Positions 19,643-27,202 of a DNA stretch of 52,544 nt are shown here, one piece after another. The stretch's first letter is position 1. Each line of letters starts with the position of its first letter. The notes beneath the pieces were generated by a model. The model had not been told where the DNA came from, made no database searches, and worked only from the letters and a program-made list of their open reading frames with translations. The position numbers were made by a program, and so were the translations under genes. This DNA comes from Acidobacteriota bacterium (GTDB taxonomy: Bacteria > Acidobacteriota > Terriglobia > Terriglobales > Acidobacteriaceae), in contig JARLGJ010000008.1 in the NCBI GenBank assembly GCA_031296105.1, positions 1 through 52,544 on the forward strand, written 5' to 3'.

Positions 19643-19783
19643 ATGTGCAGCAACTTCGGTCTCAACCTGCATCCCGGACGCAAACCCGCCGCCCTGCAAT
19701 GGCAGTGGTACAACCTCGCCCGGCAACTCTGGCAACGCCTGCGCCGCCTCTTTGCCCGGGCGGACAACGGAATCTCTCACTAG
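19643..19783 (+). CDS. Possible 46-residue small protein
   Basis: The ORF begins with ATG at 19643, seven bases after a near-perfect ribosome site (AAGGAGG at 19629-19635). It encodes a basic, Trp/Arg-rich peptide (MCSNFGLNLHPGRK... LWQRLRRLFARADN) with an amphipathic helix likely at about residues 18-40. No family is recognised. It is transcribed divergently from the YycJ-like gene. The ribosome site is the main support; conservation would decide. Confidence 0.42.
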   Translation: MCSNFGLNLHPGRKPAALQWQWYNLARQLWQRLRRLFARADNGISH

Positions 19784-19807
19784 CCAGCACCACCCCGCGT
19801 GGGCGGC

Positions 19808-19827
19808 AAAAAAAGGCGCCGCCTTTT
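19808..19827 (-). terminator. Intrinsic terminator of the pheA/acyltransferase operon
   Basis: On the minus strand AAAGGC-GGC-GCCTTT runs into a seven-base T stretch, about 135 bases after the acyltransferase stop codon. The remainder of 19784-19960 shows nothing else clear. Confidence 0.6.
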
Positions 19828-19960
19828 GCCTGGCAGCGCCCGCGCTTGCAGCTCTTCCGTTTTCTTTATTTCGCCGCCGCCGACGGCTTCAGCACCGCCG
19901 CGTTGCGCTCGTCCCCGTTGATCCTGCGCGGCCCATGACCTTGGCGGAAACTTCCGCCGC

Positions 19961-21133
19961 TTACACCTTCAGGAAGATCTTCTTCCTGTACAGCAGCCAC
20001 GTTGCCGCCCAGCACACCGCCGTGTAACTCAGCGCGTAGGTCAGAGACGTCCAGTGCGGCCACGGGATGTTGTACACCGTGTTGCGGCACACCCACTCAT
20101 GCAGGCTCACGCTCTTGCCCGCCACCATCACCTTCGTGGTGTAAAAGTATGTCGCCCCGAACTCCGACAGCGCATACGCAAAAATCGTGTTTGTCCCAAA
20201 CACCAGCGGAACCACCGTCCATCTTCCGCGCCACTGCTTTACGTCCACCAGCCAGTAACACGCCGCCAGCGTCAGCATGGCCAGTCCCGCGGCCATCAGC
20301 ACGTAGGAGCTCGTCCACAACTTCTTGTTGATGGGGAACCACACATCCCACACCGCGCTGGCGGCAAACAACAGCGCGCCCACCGCCGCCAGGCGACGCA
20401 GCAGACGCATCGGCTGGCGGCGCAGCGCGCGAATCCATTCGCCCGCCGCCACGCCCAGCAGCGCCGTCGCCAGCGCCGGAATCGTGCTCAGCAGCCCCTC
20501 GGGATCGCGCACCTGCTCGTATAAATGTCCCGGAAGCAATTTCCGGTCCAGCCACGCCACCCAGTTCCGGTCCATGTCCAGCAGAGGAATGTCCACTCCC
20601 GGCACGCCGTATCCCGGCACCGGAACCCAACGCATGAGCGCCCAATATCCCAGCAGGCACCCGGCAATCACCGCCCAGCGCACTCGCGTGGAGCACCACA
20701 GGTACAGCACCGAACCCACCAGGTATCCAATGGCAATGCGTTGCAGCACTCCGTACACCCGCCAGGTGGCAAAGTCGAAGTGGGGTGCGCCGTTAATCAG
20801 CAGCCCGATGGCGAAAATGATCAGCGCGCGCCGGACGATGTGCGGCAACTGCGCCAGCTTCGTCCCCGCCTTCAACCGCGAGGAAAACGAGAACGTCAGC
20901 GACACGCCGGTAATGAACAGGAAGAAGGGAAACACCAGGTCGGTCAGCGTCCAGCCATTCCACGTCGAATGCTCAAGCTGATGGAAGCTCGGCCCCTCGC
21001 CGTCGTTGACCAGGATCATCAGTCCAACGGTCAGGCCGCGAAACACGTCCAGCGAGAACAGACGTCCCGCTCCCGCCGGATCTACCATGGTTTTGGATTG
21101 TTCGTCCGCTGCAACCGTTGTCGTGGCCGCCAT
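19961..21133 (-). CDS. Heparan-alpha-glucosaminide N-acetyltransferase-like membrane acyltransferase
   Basis: A 390-residue integral membrane protein with about ten helices. The N-terminal signature RLFSLDVFRGLTVGLMILVND, then WTLTDLVFPFFLFITGVSLTF, is that of the HGSNAT/DUF5009 group. An internal YLVGSVLYLW helix and a conserved RNTVYNIPWPHW-like end follow. Known relatives transfer acetyl groups across membranes to sugar amines; the substrate here is unknown. It starts 24 bases after the pheA stop on the same strand, so it probably shares the Phe-attenuated transcript, an unusual pairing. Confidence 0.85.
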   Translation of the reverse strand: MAATTTVAADEQSKTMVDPAGAGRLFSLDVFRGLTVGLMILVNDGEGPSFHQLEHSTWNGWTLTDLVFPFFLFITGVSLTFSFSSRLKAGTKLAQLPHIVRRALIIFAIGLLINGAPHFDFATWRVYGVLQRIAIGYLVGSVLYLWCSTRVRWAVIAGCLLGYWALMRWVPVPGYGVPGVDIPLLDMDRNWVAWLDRKLLPGHLYEQVRDPEGLLSTIPALATALLGVAAGEWIRALRRQPMRLLRRLAAVGALLFAASAVWDVWFPINKKLWTSSYVLMAAGLAMLTLAACYWLVDVKQWRGRWTVVPLVFGTNTIFAYALSEFGATYFYTTKVMVAGKSVSLHEWVCRNTVYNIPWPHWTSLTYALSYTAVCWAATWLLYRKKIFLKV

Positions 21134-21157
21134 CGCGCCTCTCGGTCGAATCGATCT

Positions 21158-22003
21158 TTACTTCCCCGAACGGTACGAGCCTAACACGCGCAACTCCACC
21201 GCGCGAGGTTCAAGTTCCAGCAACGCCTGCTTCATCCGCGCGTCGCTCGCGGAGGCCGCCACTTCCAGAAAAAAGCGGTAATGCCACGGCTCGCCCACCA
21301 GCGGACGGCTCACCAAACTCATCAGGTCCACCCCGTTCGCCGAAAAAGGCTCCAGCGCGTGGAACAACGCTCCCGGACGATTCGTTACCGTCAGCACCAG
21401 CGTGCAGGCGTCGGCCGCTTCATCCGGCTCGGCCATCGCGCCCGCCGGTTCCAGCAGCGCAAAGCGCGTAAAGTTGCTCGCGTCGTCCTCCACGCCCTCC
21501 GCCAGAACCTCGGCCCCATACTCTTCCGCGGCAAAGCCGCCGGCAATCGCCGCCACCGTCTCGTCTCCTTGTTCCATCACCTGCCGCACCGAGCCCGCCG
21601 TGTCCTCCGCAACGCTCTTGGCAATGCGCGGATGGGTGGCAAAAAACTTCTCGCACTGGGCCAGCGCCACGGGATGCGACTGTATCTTCCGCACCTCGTC
21701 CAGCTTCGCTCCCGGCACGCCAATCACGCAGTGGCTGATGCGCAGCACCACCTCGCCCGTCATCCGCAAATGGCTTTGATACAGCAGGTCGTAGCAGCGC
21801 AGCACCGGCCCCGCCAGAGTGTTCTCCAAGGGAGCCAGGATCAAATCCGCCTTACCCTGCGCAATCGCCTCGAACATCGCCTCAAACGTCGCGCACGGCA
21901 CGGTCGCCACGTCCGTGCCCAGCAGCTTCCGCGCCGCCATCTGGCTGAAGGCGCCCGGCTCGCCCTGGAACGCCACTCGCGCCCGCCCGCTTATTTTGTG
22001 CAT
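21158..22003 (-). CDS. pheA: Prephenate dehydratase
   Basis: Converts prephenate to phenylpyruvate in phenylalanine synthesis. The protein has 281 residues. The catalytic domain has FQGEPGAFSQMAA, PLENTLAGPV and the essential T179-R180-F181 (SNFTRFALLE). A C-terminal ACT regulatory domain (about 200-280) has a GALFHAL loop; the usual ESRP signature reads VSRP here. It overlaps the upstream chorismate mutase by 13 bases, so the two steps are encoded as separate but coupled genes rather than as the enteric PheA fusion. Confidence 0.95.
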   Translation of the reverse strand: MHKISGRARVAFQGEPGAFSQMAARKLLGTDVATVPCATFEAMFEAIAQGKADLILAPLENTLAGPVLRCYDLLYQSHLRMTGEVVLRISHCVIGVPGAKLDEVRKIQSHPVALAQCEKFFATHPRIAKSVAEDTAGSVRQVMEQGDETVAAIAGGFAAEEYGAEVLAEGVEDDASNFTRFALLEPAGAMAEPDEAADACTLVLTVTNRPGALFHALEPFSANGVDLMSLVSRPLVGEPWHYRFFLEVAASASDARMKQALLELEPRAVELRVLGSYRSGK

Positions 22004-22281
22004 ACCGCCTCCGTTCCCAGCGTGTGCTGCAAACGCCGGCTCTCGGCGAGAATCGCGCCAAAGATACGCCGCACGCCCGCCGGACGCAGAGGCCCCTGGT
22101 TGCGTTCCACCAGCGCGTGCAGCACCGCTGCCTCGCGCGCCTCGTCGCTTACCGGCAGCGATTGTTCTTTCTTCAGCCGCGCAATCTCCGCCACCGTGCG
22201 CGCCCGCTCGTTGATCAGACGCAACAACTCCACATCCAGTTGATCGATCGTGCTGCGATGTTGACTAAGCACCGGATTCAT
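21991..22281 (-). CDS. aroQ: Chorismate mutase, AroQ type
   Basis: Rearranges chorismate to prephenate. The 96-residue all-helical protein has IDQLDVELLRLINERARTV (about residues 12-30), IARLKKEQ and the C-terminal IFGAILAESRRLQ, the pattern of the AroQ class. It is the first structural gene of the aroQ-pheA-acyltransferase operon, preceded by GGAG at 22290-22293 and by a Phe leader with a terminator. Confidence 0.92.
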   Translation of the reverse strand: MNPVLSQHRSTIDQLDVELLRLINERARTVAEIARLKKEQSLPVSDEAREAAVLHALVERNQGPLRPAGVRRIFGAILAESRRLQHTLGTEAVCTK

Positions 22282-22333
22282 TCTGGCACTTCTCCTTCGG
22301 CAATCTGCCGTAAATTTTTTCCTGCCGTAAATA

Positions 22334-22365
22334 CAAAAAGGCCGCGATCTTTGCGATTCGCGGCC
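22334..22365 (-). terminator. Attenuator terminator in the aroQ-pheA leader
   Basis: On the minus strand, GGCCGCGA (22365-22358) pairs with TCGCGGCC (22347-22340), followed by TTTTTG (22339-22334). It lies 36 bases after the leader-peptide stop and 53 bases before the aroQ start, so read-through is needed for operon expression. A GCGGC segment within the leader peptide coding region could pair with the 5' arm as antiterminator. Confidence 0.75.
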
Positions 22366-22401
22366 GTTACGAGAAACCCTGTTGTGCGTAAACTTTTCGA
22401 G

Positions 22402-22491
22402 CTAAATCTTCAGTATGCACAGGGGCCTCGCCAGCCGCACGGTAAAGGCGCGGTAGGCAAAAAAGCCGAAGCTAAATCGAGGAGTGTGCAT
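22402..22491 (-). CDS. Phenylalanine-rich leader peptide (attenuation)
   Basis: A 29-residue ORF whose early part reads MHTPRFSFGFFAYRAF: five Phe and one Tyr within residues 6-16. It sits between a sigma-70-like promoter and an intrinsic terminator upstream of chorismate mutase and prephenate dehydratase. This is the arrangement of the enteric pheL leader: stalling at Phe codons when charged tRNA-Phe is scarce would favour an antiterminator. The peptide is longer after the Phe cluster than enteric pheL. The ribosome site is weak (GAG about seven bases before ATG). Confidence 0.72.
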   Translation of the reverse strand: MHTPRFSFGFFAYRAFTVRLARPLCILKI

Positions 22492-22507
22492 AAAAGCTCT
22501 GCCCAGA

Positions 22508-22537
22508 ACCTTAGCCTGAAACGCGAACCCCTGTCAA
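22508..22537 (-). promoter_or_regulatory. Promoter of the Phe leader and aroQ-pheA operon
   Basis: On the minus strand, a perfect -35 TTGACA (22537-22532), an 18-base spacer and -10 TAAGGT (22513-22508). The predicted start of transcription is near 22501, about ten bases before the leader-peptide ATG. Confidence 0.6.
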
Positions 22538-22543
22538 TTGCCC

Positions 22544-22575
22544 ACGGACTTGCACCGTTCCCCGTGCAAGTCCGT
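22544..22575. promoter_or_regulatory. Perfect 12-bp dyad upstream of the aroQ-pheA promoter
   Basis: ACGGACTTGCAC (22544-22555) and GTGCAAGTCCGT (22564-22575) are separated by eight bases. The dyad is centred about 58 bases upstream of the predicted transcription start, a position typical of activator sites. No T-run follows on either strand, so a terminator is unlikely. Confidence 0.4.
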
Positions 22576-22619
22576 TGAGGGGGAAGCGCACCGTGTCCTA
22601 AATGAAGGGCGAGCTTTGC

Positions 22620-23010
22620 GGTTGGTGACCTGGGGCGGCATCCTTGCCGCTCACTTTGCTGGGATCCTTCGGCTTCGCCTCAGGAAGACACATCAAGAAC
22701 AAAGACAAAGGCAAGAACAAAGACAAAGGCAACAGCAAAGGCAAAGGCAAAGGCAACAGCAAAGGCAAAGGCAAAGGCAACAGCAAAGGCAAAGGCAACA
22801 GCAAAGGCAAAGGCAACAGCAAAGGCAAAGGCAACAGCAAAGGCAAAGGCAAAGACCCCACGTCTGGCCCGACAACAGGCCAGACATGGGGCACCAATTC
22901 ATATGTATCCGTTGTGTTGCTTGCTTCCCACTCAAGCCCAACGGCGGGGCTTGAATGGGGCACCGGGATTCCCAGGTTAGCCGCGCTTTGCGCGCCGAAC
23001 CTGGGGCACA
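22620..23010 (+). repeat. Intergenic mosaic repeat, complete A-B-C-D-E
   Basis: The most complete copy. A is 22620-22700. B is an expanded purine tract of six-base units AAAGGC and CAACAG (22701-22855). C is the palindrome GTCTGGCC/GGCCAGAC (22855-22900). D is the TCAAGCCC/GGGCTTGA hairpin (22925-22966). E is CCCAGGTT...GAACCTGGG (22971-23010). No coding potential is accepted despite open frames through the tract. Confidence 0.85.
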
Positions 23011-23131
23011 CATGCCGAAGCTGGGGCACACACGCCGAAGCTGGGGCACACACGCCGAAGCTGGGGCACACACGCCGAAGCTGGGGCACACATGCCGAAG
23101 CTGGGGCACACACGCCGAAGCTGGGGCACAC
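23001..23131 (+). repeat. 20-bp tandem repeat, 6.5 copies, next to serS
   Basis: The unit CTGGGGCACACACGCCGAAG runs from 23001 in six full copies and one partial; two copies have CAT for CAC. It grows out of the 3' end of the E module (AACCTGGGGCACA). It ends 41 bases before the serS start, so the serS promoter must lie beside or inside it. Confidence 0.95.
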
Positions 23132-23171
23132 GCTCGCCCTTAGCGCCTTCTTCTTGGTATCCTTATCTCTT

Positions 23172-24494
23172 ATGCTTGATCTTGCATTTGTACGCGAACA
23201 TCTGCCTTTGGTGGAGGAGAAGCTGCACAGCCGCGGCGCCGATCCGGCGAAGCTGTTGGGCAACTTCGAGGAAATCGACGGGCGCCGCCGCGCTTTGACT
23301 CTGGAGCTGGAAAAGGCTCTGGCCCGCCGCAATGAGTTGAGCAAAAAGATCGGTCCGCTGATGGGCGCCGAAAAGAAGGGCGCCATCACCGCGGAGCAGA
23401 AGGCGGAGCTGGACGGGCTCTCGGCCGAGGTGATGAAGCTCAAAGAGGGCATTCCCGCCCTGGAAGAGCAGCAGAAGGCGGCCGACACGGAGTTGCGCGG
23501 GATTCTGGCGACGGTGCCGAACCTGCCTCATGACTCGGTGCCGGTGGGCAAGGACGAGACCTGCAACCACGTGGAGAAGTACTGGGGCACGAAGCCCGAG
23601 TTTTCCTTCACTCCGAAGCCGCACTGGGAACTGGGCGAAGAGCTTGGCGTTCTGGACCTGGAACGGGCCAGCAAAATTACCGGGGCGCGCTTTGCCCTGT
23701 ACTGGGCGCTGGGCGCGCGGCTGGAACGCGCGCTGATGAACTTCATGCTGGACCTGCACACCCGCGAGCACGGCTACACCGAGGTGCTGCCGCCCTACCT
23801 GGTAAACGCCGACTCGATGTACGGCACGGGACAGTTGCCGAAGTTCGAGGAAGACCTGTTCAAGGTTCCGCATAACGACCGGACGCTGTACCTGATTCCG
23901 ACAGCGGAAGTGCCGGTGACGAACATTTATCGCGATGAGGTGATTGACGGCGCGAAGCTGCCGATCTCTCTGACGGCCTACACGCCGTGCTTCCGCAGCG
24001 AAGCGGGATCGTATGGCAAGGACGTGCGCGGGATCATACGGCAGCATCAGTTCCAGAAGGTGGAGCTGGTGAAGTTTGCCAAGCCGGAAGAGAGCTACGC
24101 GGAGCACGAGAAGCTGACGCGGGCGGCGGAAGAGGTTCTGGAGCGGCTGGGACTGCATTATCGCAGGATGCTGTTGTGCTCGGGCGATATGGGCTTCAGC
24201 TCGGCGAAGACGTACGATTTGGAAGTGTGGCTGCCGGGACAGCAATTGTATCGCGAGATCAGCTCATGCTCGAACTTTGAGAGCTTCCAGGCGCGGCGGG
24301 CGAACATTCGCTACAAGACCGAGGGCAAGAAGGGAACGGAGCTGGTACACACCCTGAACGGCAGCGGACTGGCCGTGGGCCGGACGTGGGTGGCGATTGT
24401 GGAGAATTATCAGCAGGCAGACGGAAGCGTGCTGATTCCGGAGGCGCTGCGCCCGTACATGGGCGCGGAGCGGATTGAAGCACGCAAGCTGTAA
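23172..24494 (+). CDS. serS: Seryl-tRNA synthetase
   Basis: Charges tRNA-Ser with serine. The protein has 440 residues. An N-terminal antiparallel coiled coil binds tRNA (about 30-110: [32 protein letters not shown]). The class II catalytic core has [11 protein letters not shown], motif 2 [22 protein letters not shown] and motif 3 [14 protein letters not shown]. No ribosome site precedes the ATG at 23172, but it begins the conserved [10 protein letters not shown]. Two small envelope genes follow at short spacing and may be co-transcribed. Confidence 0.97.
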   Translation: MLDLAFVREHLPLVEEKLHSRGADPAKLLGNFEEIDGRRRALTLELEKALARRNELSKKIGPLMGAEKKGAITAEQKAELDGLSAEVMKLKEGIPALEEQQKAADTELRGILATVPNLPHDSVPVGKDETCNHVEKYWGTKPEFSFTPKPHWELGEELGVLDLERASKITGARFALYWALGARLERALMNFMLDLHTREHGYTEVLPPYLVNADSMYGTGQLPKFEEDLFKVPHNDRTLYLIPTAEVPVTNIYRDEVIDGAKLPISLTAYTPCFRSEAGSYGKDVRGIIRQHQFQKVELVKFAKPEESYAEHEKLTRAAEEVLERLGLHYRRMLLCSGDMGFSSAKTYDLEVWLPGQQLYREISSCSNFESFQARRANIRYKTEGKKGTELVHTLNGSGLAVGRTWVAIVENYQQADGSVLIPEALRPYMGAERIEARKL

Positions 24495-24503
24495 AAAGAC
24501 GGA

Positions 24504-24884
24504 ATGAGAGCGATGAGCAAAATCTGGGAGACGATCAAGAGCTACTTCTGGTGGACGCACTCGCGCGGCTCACTGCACTACGACGTGATGGTGACGCTGA
24601 TTCTGCTGTTCATCTTTGTGACGCCGTACTTTGTGGATTACAAGGACAAGCCGGCAGAGCGCAAGCCGCGGGACGGCAGCGTGCTGGTGATGCCGGACGG
24701 AGAGAACAACCTGATTCTGCGAGTGGACGCGCGAGACGTGAAAGCCACGGCACCGGCGGAGATACAGGCGGAGCTGCAGAAGATCATCACGCCGATCAGC
24801 GGAGCGGTGACGATTAAGCGCTGGGCTCCGGAACAGGATTTGGGCGGACACCTGGTGGGGTATCACGTGTGGGTGCGCCGGTAA
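24504..24884 (+). CDS. Small membrane-anchored protein of unknown function
   Basis: A 126-residue protein with one hydrophobic segment (about residues 28-42, VMVTLILLFIFVTPYF), preceded by a Trp-rich cytosolic stretch and followed by a polar domain with beta-like pattern (SVLVMPDGENNLILRVD). It starts ten bases after serS and is followed 15 bases later by a LolA-like gene. An ExbD-like topology is superficially similar, but the length and sequence do not convince. The function is unknown. Confidence 0.7.
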   Translation: MRAMSKIWETIKSYFWWTHSRGSLHYDVMVTLILLFIFVTPYFVDYKDKPAERKPRDGSVLVMPDGENNLILRVDARDVKATAPAEIQAELQKIITPISGAVTIKRWAPEQDLGGHLVGYHVWVRR

Positions 24885-24899
24885 GAAGCGGGCGCGGAG

Positions 24900-25574
24900 A
24901 TGGGAATGATACGTATGCGAAAGTTATTGCTTGCCTTCGGCATGGCGGCCTTGATGGCGGCCACGGCTTTTGCGCAGGGACGGCAGGAAGATCTGGAAAA
25001 GGTTCTGACGCTGCTGGACAAGTCCAGCGTGGGCTTTAAGACGCTGAAGGCGGACTTTGAGTGGGATCAGTTCCAGATGGTGGTGAGCGAGCACGAGCGC
25101 GACAACGGCCTGATGTACTTTAAACGCTCGGGCGGAAGCGTGGACGTGGGCGCCGACATACAGACGCGCGGCCGCGAAAAGAAAATGGTTCTGAAAGATG
25201 GAGCCTTGCAGATTCTGCAGCGCAAAACGGGGCAGGTGACGAGCTACGACACGCGCAAGAAGCGCGAGAGTTTTGAGAGCTTTCTGGCCCTGGGATTTGG
25301 CGCGCGCGGACACGACCTGCCGAAGAACTTCGAGGTGCGCTATGCGGGGGTGGAGAACGCCGCCGGAGTGCAGTCCTACAAACTGGAGCTGACGCCGAAA
25401 TCGGCGCAGGTGCGGCAGATGTTCCCGAAAATTACGCTGTGGATCGATCCGCGAACGGGAATGAGCGTGCAACAGAAGCTGGACCAGGGGGAAGGCGACT
25501 ACCGGATTGCGGTGTATCATCACATCGAAGTGAACGCGGCGCTGCCGGGCGATGCCTTCAGTTTGAAGAAGTAA
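24900..25574 (+). CDS. LolA-like outer-membrane lipoprotein sorting protein
   Basis: A 224-residue secreted protein with a signal peptide (about residues 6-25, LLLAFGMAALMAATAFAQG). The mature part has LolA-family features: an N-terminal helix (LEKVLTLLDKSSVGFKTLKADF), FEWDQFQMVVSEHERDNGLMY, a central KMVLKDGALQILQRK strand pair, and a C-terminal KITLWIDPRTGMSVQQKLDQGEGDY segment. LolA carries lipoproteins across the periplasm; this divergent homolog may instead carry another lipid. It lies directly after the small membrane protein, suggesting joint envelope work. Confidence 0.78.
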   Translation: MGMIRMRKLLLAFGMAALMAATAFAQGRQEDLEKVLTLLDKSSVGFKTLKADFEWDQFQMVVSEHERDNGLMYFKRSGGSVDVGADIQTRGREKKMVLKDGALQILQRKTGQVTSYDTRKKRESFESFLALGFGARGHDLPKNFEVRYAGVENAAGVQSYKLELTPKSAQVRQMFPKITLWIDPRTGMSVQQKLDQGEGDYRIAVYHHIEVNAALPGDAFSLKK

Positions 25575-25653
25575 AACGGCAGCGCAAACAAAAATGGCCG
25601 CCCTGGGCAACCGGCGGCGGCCCGCGCGCGTCAACCTCATGGAGGGAGCGTCC

Positions 25654-25890
25654 ATGGGCAAAGCGAAGGTGGTAGTCATTCCGGCGCTCCCGCATCCCTA
25701 CGCACACGTACGCACGCTGCCAAGCGATCCGCGCTACGTGGAAGGCCAGCGCCTGCTGGTGGAAGCCATACACTACCTGCTGAATACAGATCGCAAAGGG
25801 AATTACGCGGCAGCCGAATTGCTGCTGGAACACGTGCGGACACGCTTCCGCATGAGCGACCGGGCCCAGGGCGAAATCGGAAAGTCATGA
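25654..25890 (+). CDS. Hypothetical protein
   Basis: A 78-residue cytosolic protein (MGKAKVVVIPALPHPYAHVR..., then RYVEGQRLLVEAIHYLLNTDRKGNYAAAELLLEHVRTRFR). The second half is probably two helices. GGAGGGA (25641-25647) sits seven bases upstream of the ATG at 25654, which decides the start. No family is recognised. Confidence 0.6.
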   Translation: MGKAKVVVIPALPHPYAHVRTLPSDPRYVEGQRLLVEAIHYLLNTDRKGNYAAAELLLEHVRTRFRMSDRAQGEIGKS

Positions 25891-25895
25891 GGTGT

Positions 25896-26150
25896 TGTTC
25901 TTCCCACTCAAGCCAAAAGGAGGGCTTGAATGGGGCACCGGGCAAGAACAAGAGCAAAAATAAGAGCAACAACCCCACGTCTTGCCCAACATCGGGGCCA
26001 GACATGGGGCACCAATTCCATGAGTTCGTTATGTTGGTTGCTTCCCCACTCAAGCCCAACAGCGGGGCTTGAATGGGGCACCGGCGGGCGGAGGATGACA
26101 CTCTCTTTTCCCAGGTTAGCTCGCTTCGCTCGTGAACCTGGGGCACAAGC
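25896..26150 (+). repeat. Intergenic mosaic repeat, D-B-C-D-E
   Basis: D (25900-25943), short B (GAACAAGAGCAAAAATAAGAG, to 25972), C (25973-26020), a second D (26040-26085) and E (26110-26150). It fills most of the 435-base gap; the remaining 26151-26310 contains only a small TCACA-C-TGTGA dyad near 26191. Confidence 0.82.
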
Positions 26151-26325
26151 GGGGGCACAAGCACGATCCGGCATTGGCCGGATTCCCGATCTCACACTGT
26201 GATAATCCTATCGAATGGCCCATAAGCGATTTCGTTTGGACATCCGGCTGGCCATGGCGCAGCATGGTGGGCACAGGCTCGAGGTTTGGGACTTTTCTTT
26301 ATATAGGTAGATGGAAAGGAATTCT

Positions 26326-27114
26326 ATGGACTCCAATAAGAAGATGGATCGGCGGCAACTGGTTACGCTACTGGGCGGATTGGCCGGCGCCGGAGCGGCG
26401 GCGCACCTGTTTGCCTCAACGGAGAAGAGCGCGGCCGCGGCGGGCGCGAGCGGGATGCAGCAGACGCCGTGGCCCTACAAGCCTCTGGACCCGGACGCGG
26501 TGGCACAGAGAGCTTATGAGTCGTACCTGAAGGGGCACTGCATGTATGGCTCGTTCGAGGCCATTGTGGGCACGGTGGCCGATCAGCTCGGAGGGCCGTA
26601 CAAGGATTTTCCGTATGCGATGTTCAAGTACGGCGCGGGCGGGGTGAACGGCTGGGCCACGCTGTGCGGCTCGCTGAACGGAAGCGTGGCGGCGATCCAA
26701 CTGCTGTCGCCGAATCCGAATCCGCTGATCGACAACCTGATGGCGTGGTACGAGGTGGCGCCGCTGCCGAACTTCTATCCGAAGGGCGCGAAGTTCCCCG
26801 AAGTGCGCTCGATGGCCGGCACGCCGCTGTGCCACGAGTCGATTGCGCACTGGTGCAAGAAGGCGGAGAAGAAATCGTATTCGCCGGAGCGGGTGGAGCG
26901 CTGCGGGACGCTGACGGCCTCGGTGGCGCGGCAGGCGGTGGTGCTGCTGAATGAACAGGCCGCGGGCAAGACGATGGAAGTTTTCGGATTGTCGAAGCAG
27001 GCCCAGGGCTGCTCGGGCTGCCACGAAAAGGGCGGCATGGTGGAGAACATACGCGCCAAGATGGAATGCGGCGAGTGCCATACGGCGGAAGTGAAGTCGG
27101 GACACGGAAAATAA
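26326..27114 (+). CDS. Split-Soret type dihaem cytochrome c
   Basis: A 262-residue exported protein. An N-terminal twin-Arg segment (MDRRQLVTLLGGLAGAGAAA, about residues 7-26) suggests Tat-like export. The body resembles the C_GCAxxG_C_C / split-Soret family (GHCMYGSFEAIVG, WATLCGSLNGSVAAIQLL). Two haem sites lie at the C-terminus: CSGCH (229-233) and CGECH (248-252). Relatives in sulfate reducers are periplasmic electron carriers. AAAGGA (26314-26319) supports the ATG at 26326 over 26311. It stands alone, with its own terminator and no partner oxidoreductase. Confidence 0.8.
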   Translation: MDSNKKMDRRQLVTLLGGLAGAGAAAHLFASTEKSAAAAGASGMQQTPWPYKPLDPDAVAQRAYESYLKGHCMYGSFEAIVGTVADQLGGPYKDFPYAMFKYGAGGVNGWATLCGSLNGSVAAIQLLSPNPNPLIDNLMAWYEVAPLPNFYPKGAKFPEVRSMAGTPLCHESIAHWCKKAEKKSYSPERVERCGTLTASVARQAVVLLNEQAAGKTMEVFGLSKQAQGCSGCHEKGGMVENIRAKMECGECHTAEVKSGHGK

Positions 27115-27131
27115 GATTTACGAGTGAAGAG

Positions 27132-27162
27132 AAAAGACCCTGCATGGCGCAGGGCCTTTTTT
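27132..27162 (+). terminator. Intrinsic terminator of the cytochrome gene
   Basis: CCCTGC / GCAGGG stem followed by CCTTTTTT, about 20 bases after the stop codon. Confidence 0.85.
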
Positions 27163-27202
27163 ATGGGGAAATGGCGTTCGATTGACGAAGGACGAAGCTG
27201 GG

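Noticed and set aside
22538..22954. Open frames through the purine tract encoding Gln/Arg/Lys or Gly/Lys repeats
   Set aside because: These are translations of the B-module hexamer repeat inside a non-coding mosaic.
23001..23131. CRISPR array
   Set aside because: The 20-bp units are contiguous, with no unique spacers and no cas genes nearby.
26185..26205. TCACA-C-TGTGA dyad as a Crp site for the cytochrome gene
   Set aside because: The spacer is one base instead of six and no promoter lies at a fitting distance.
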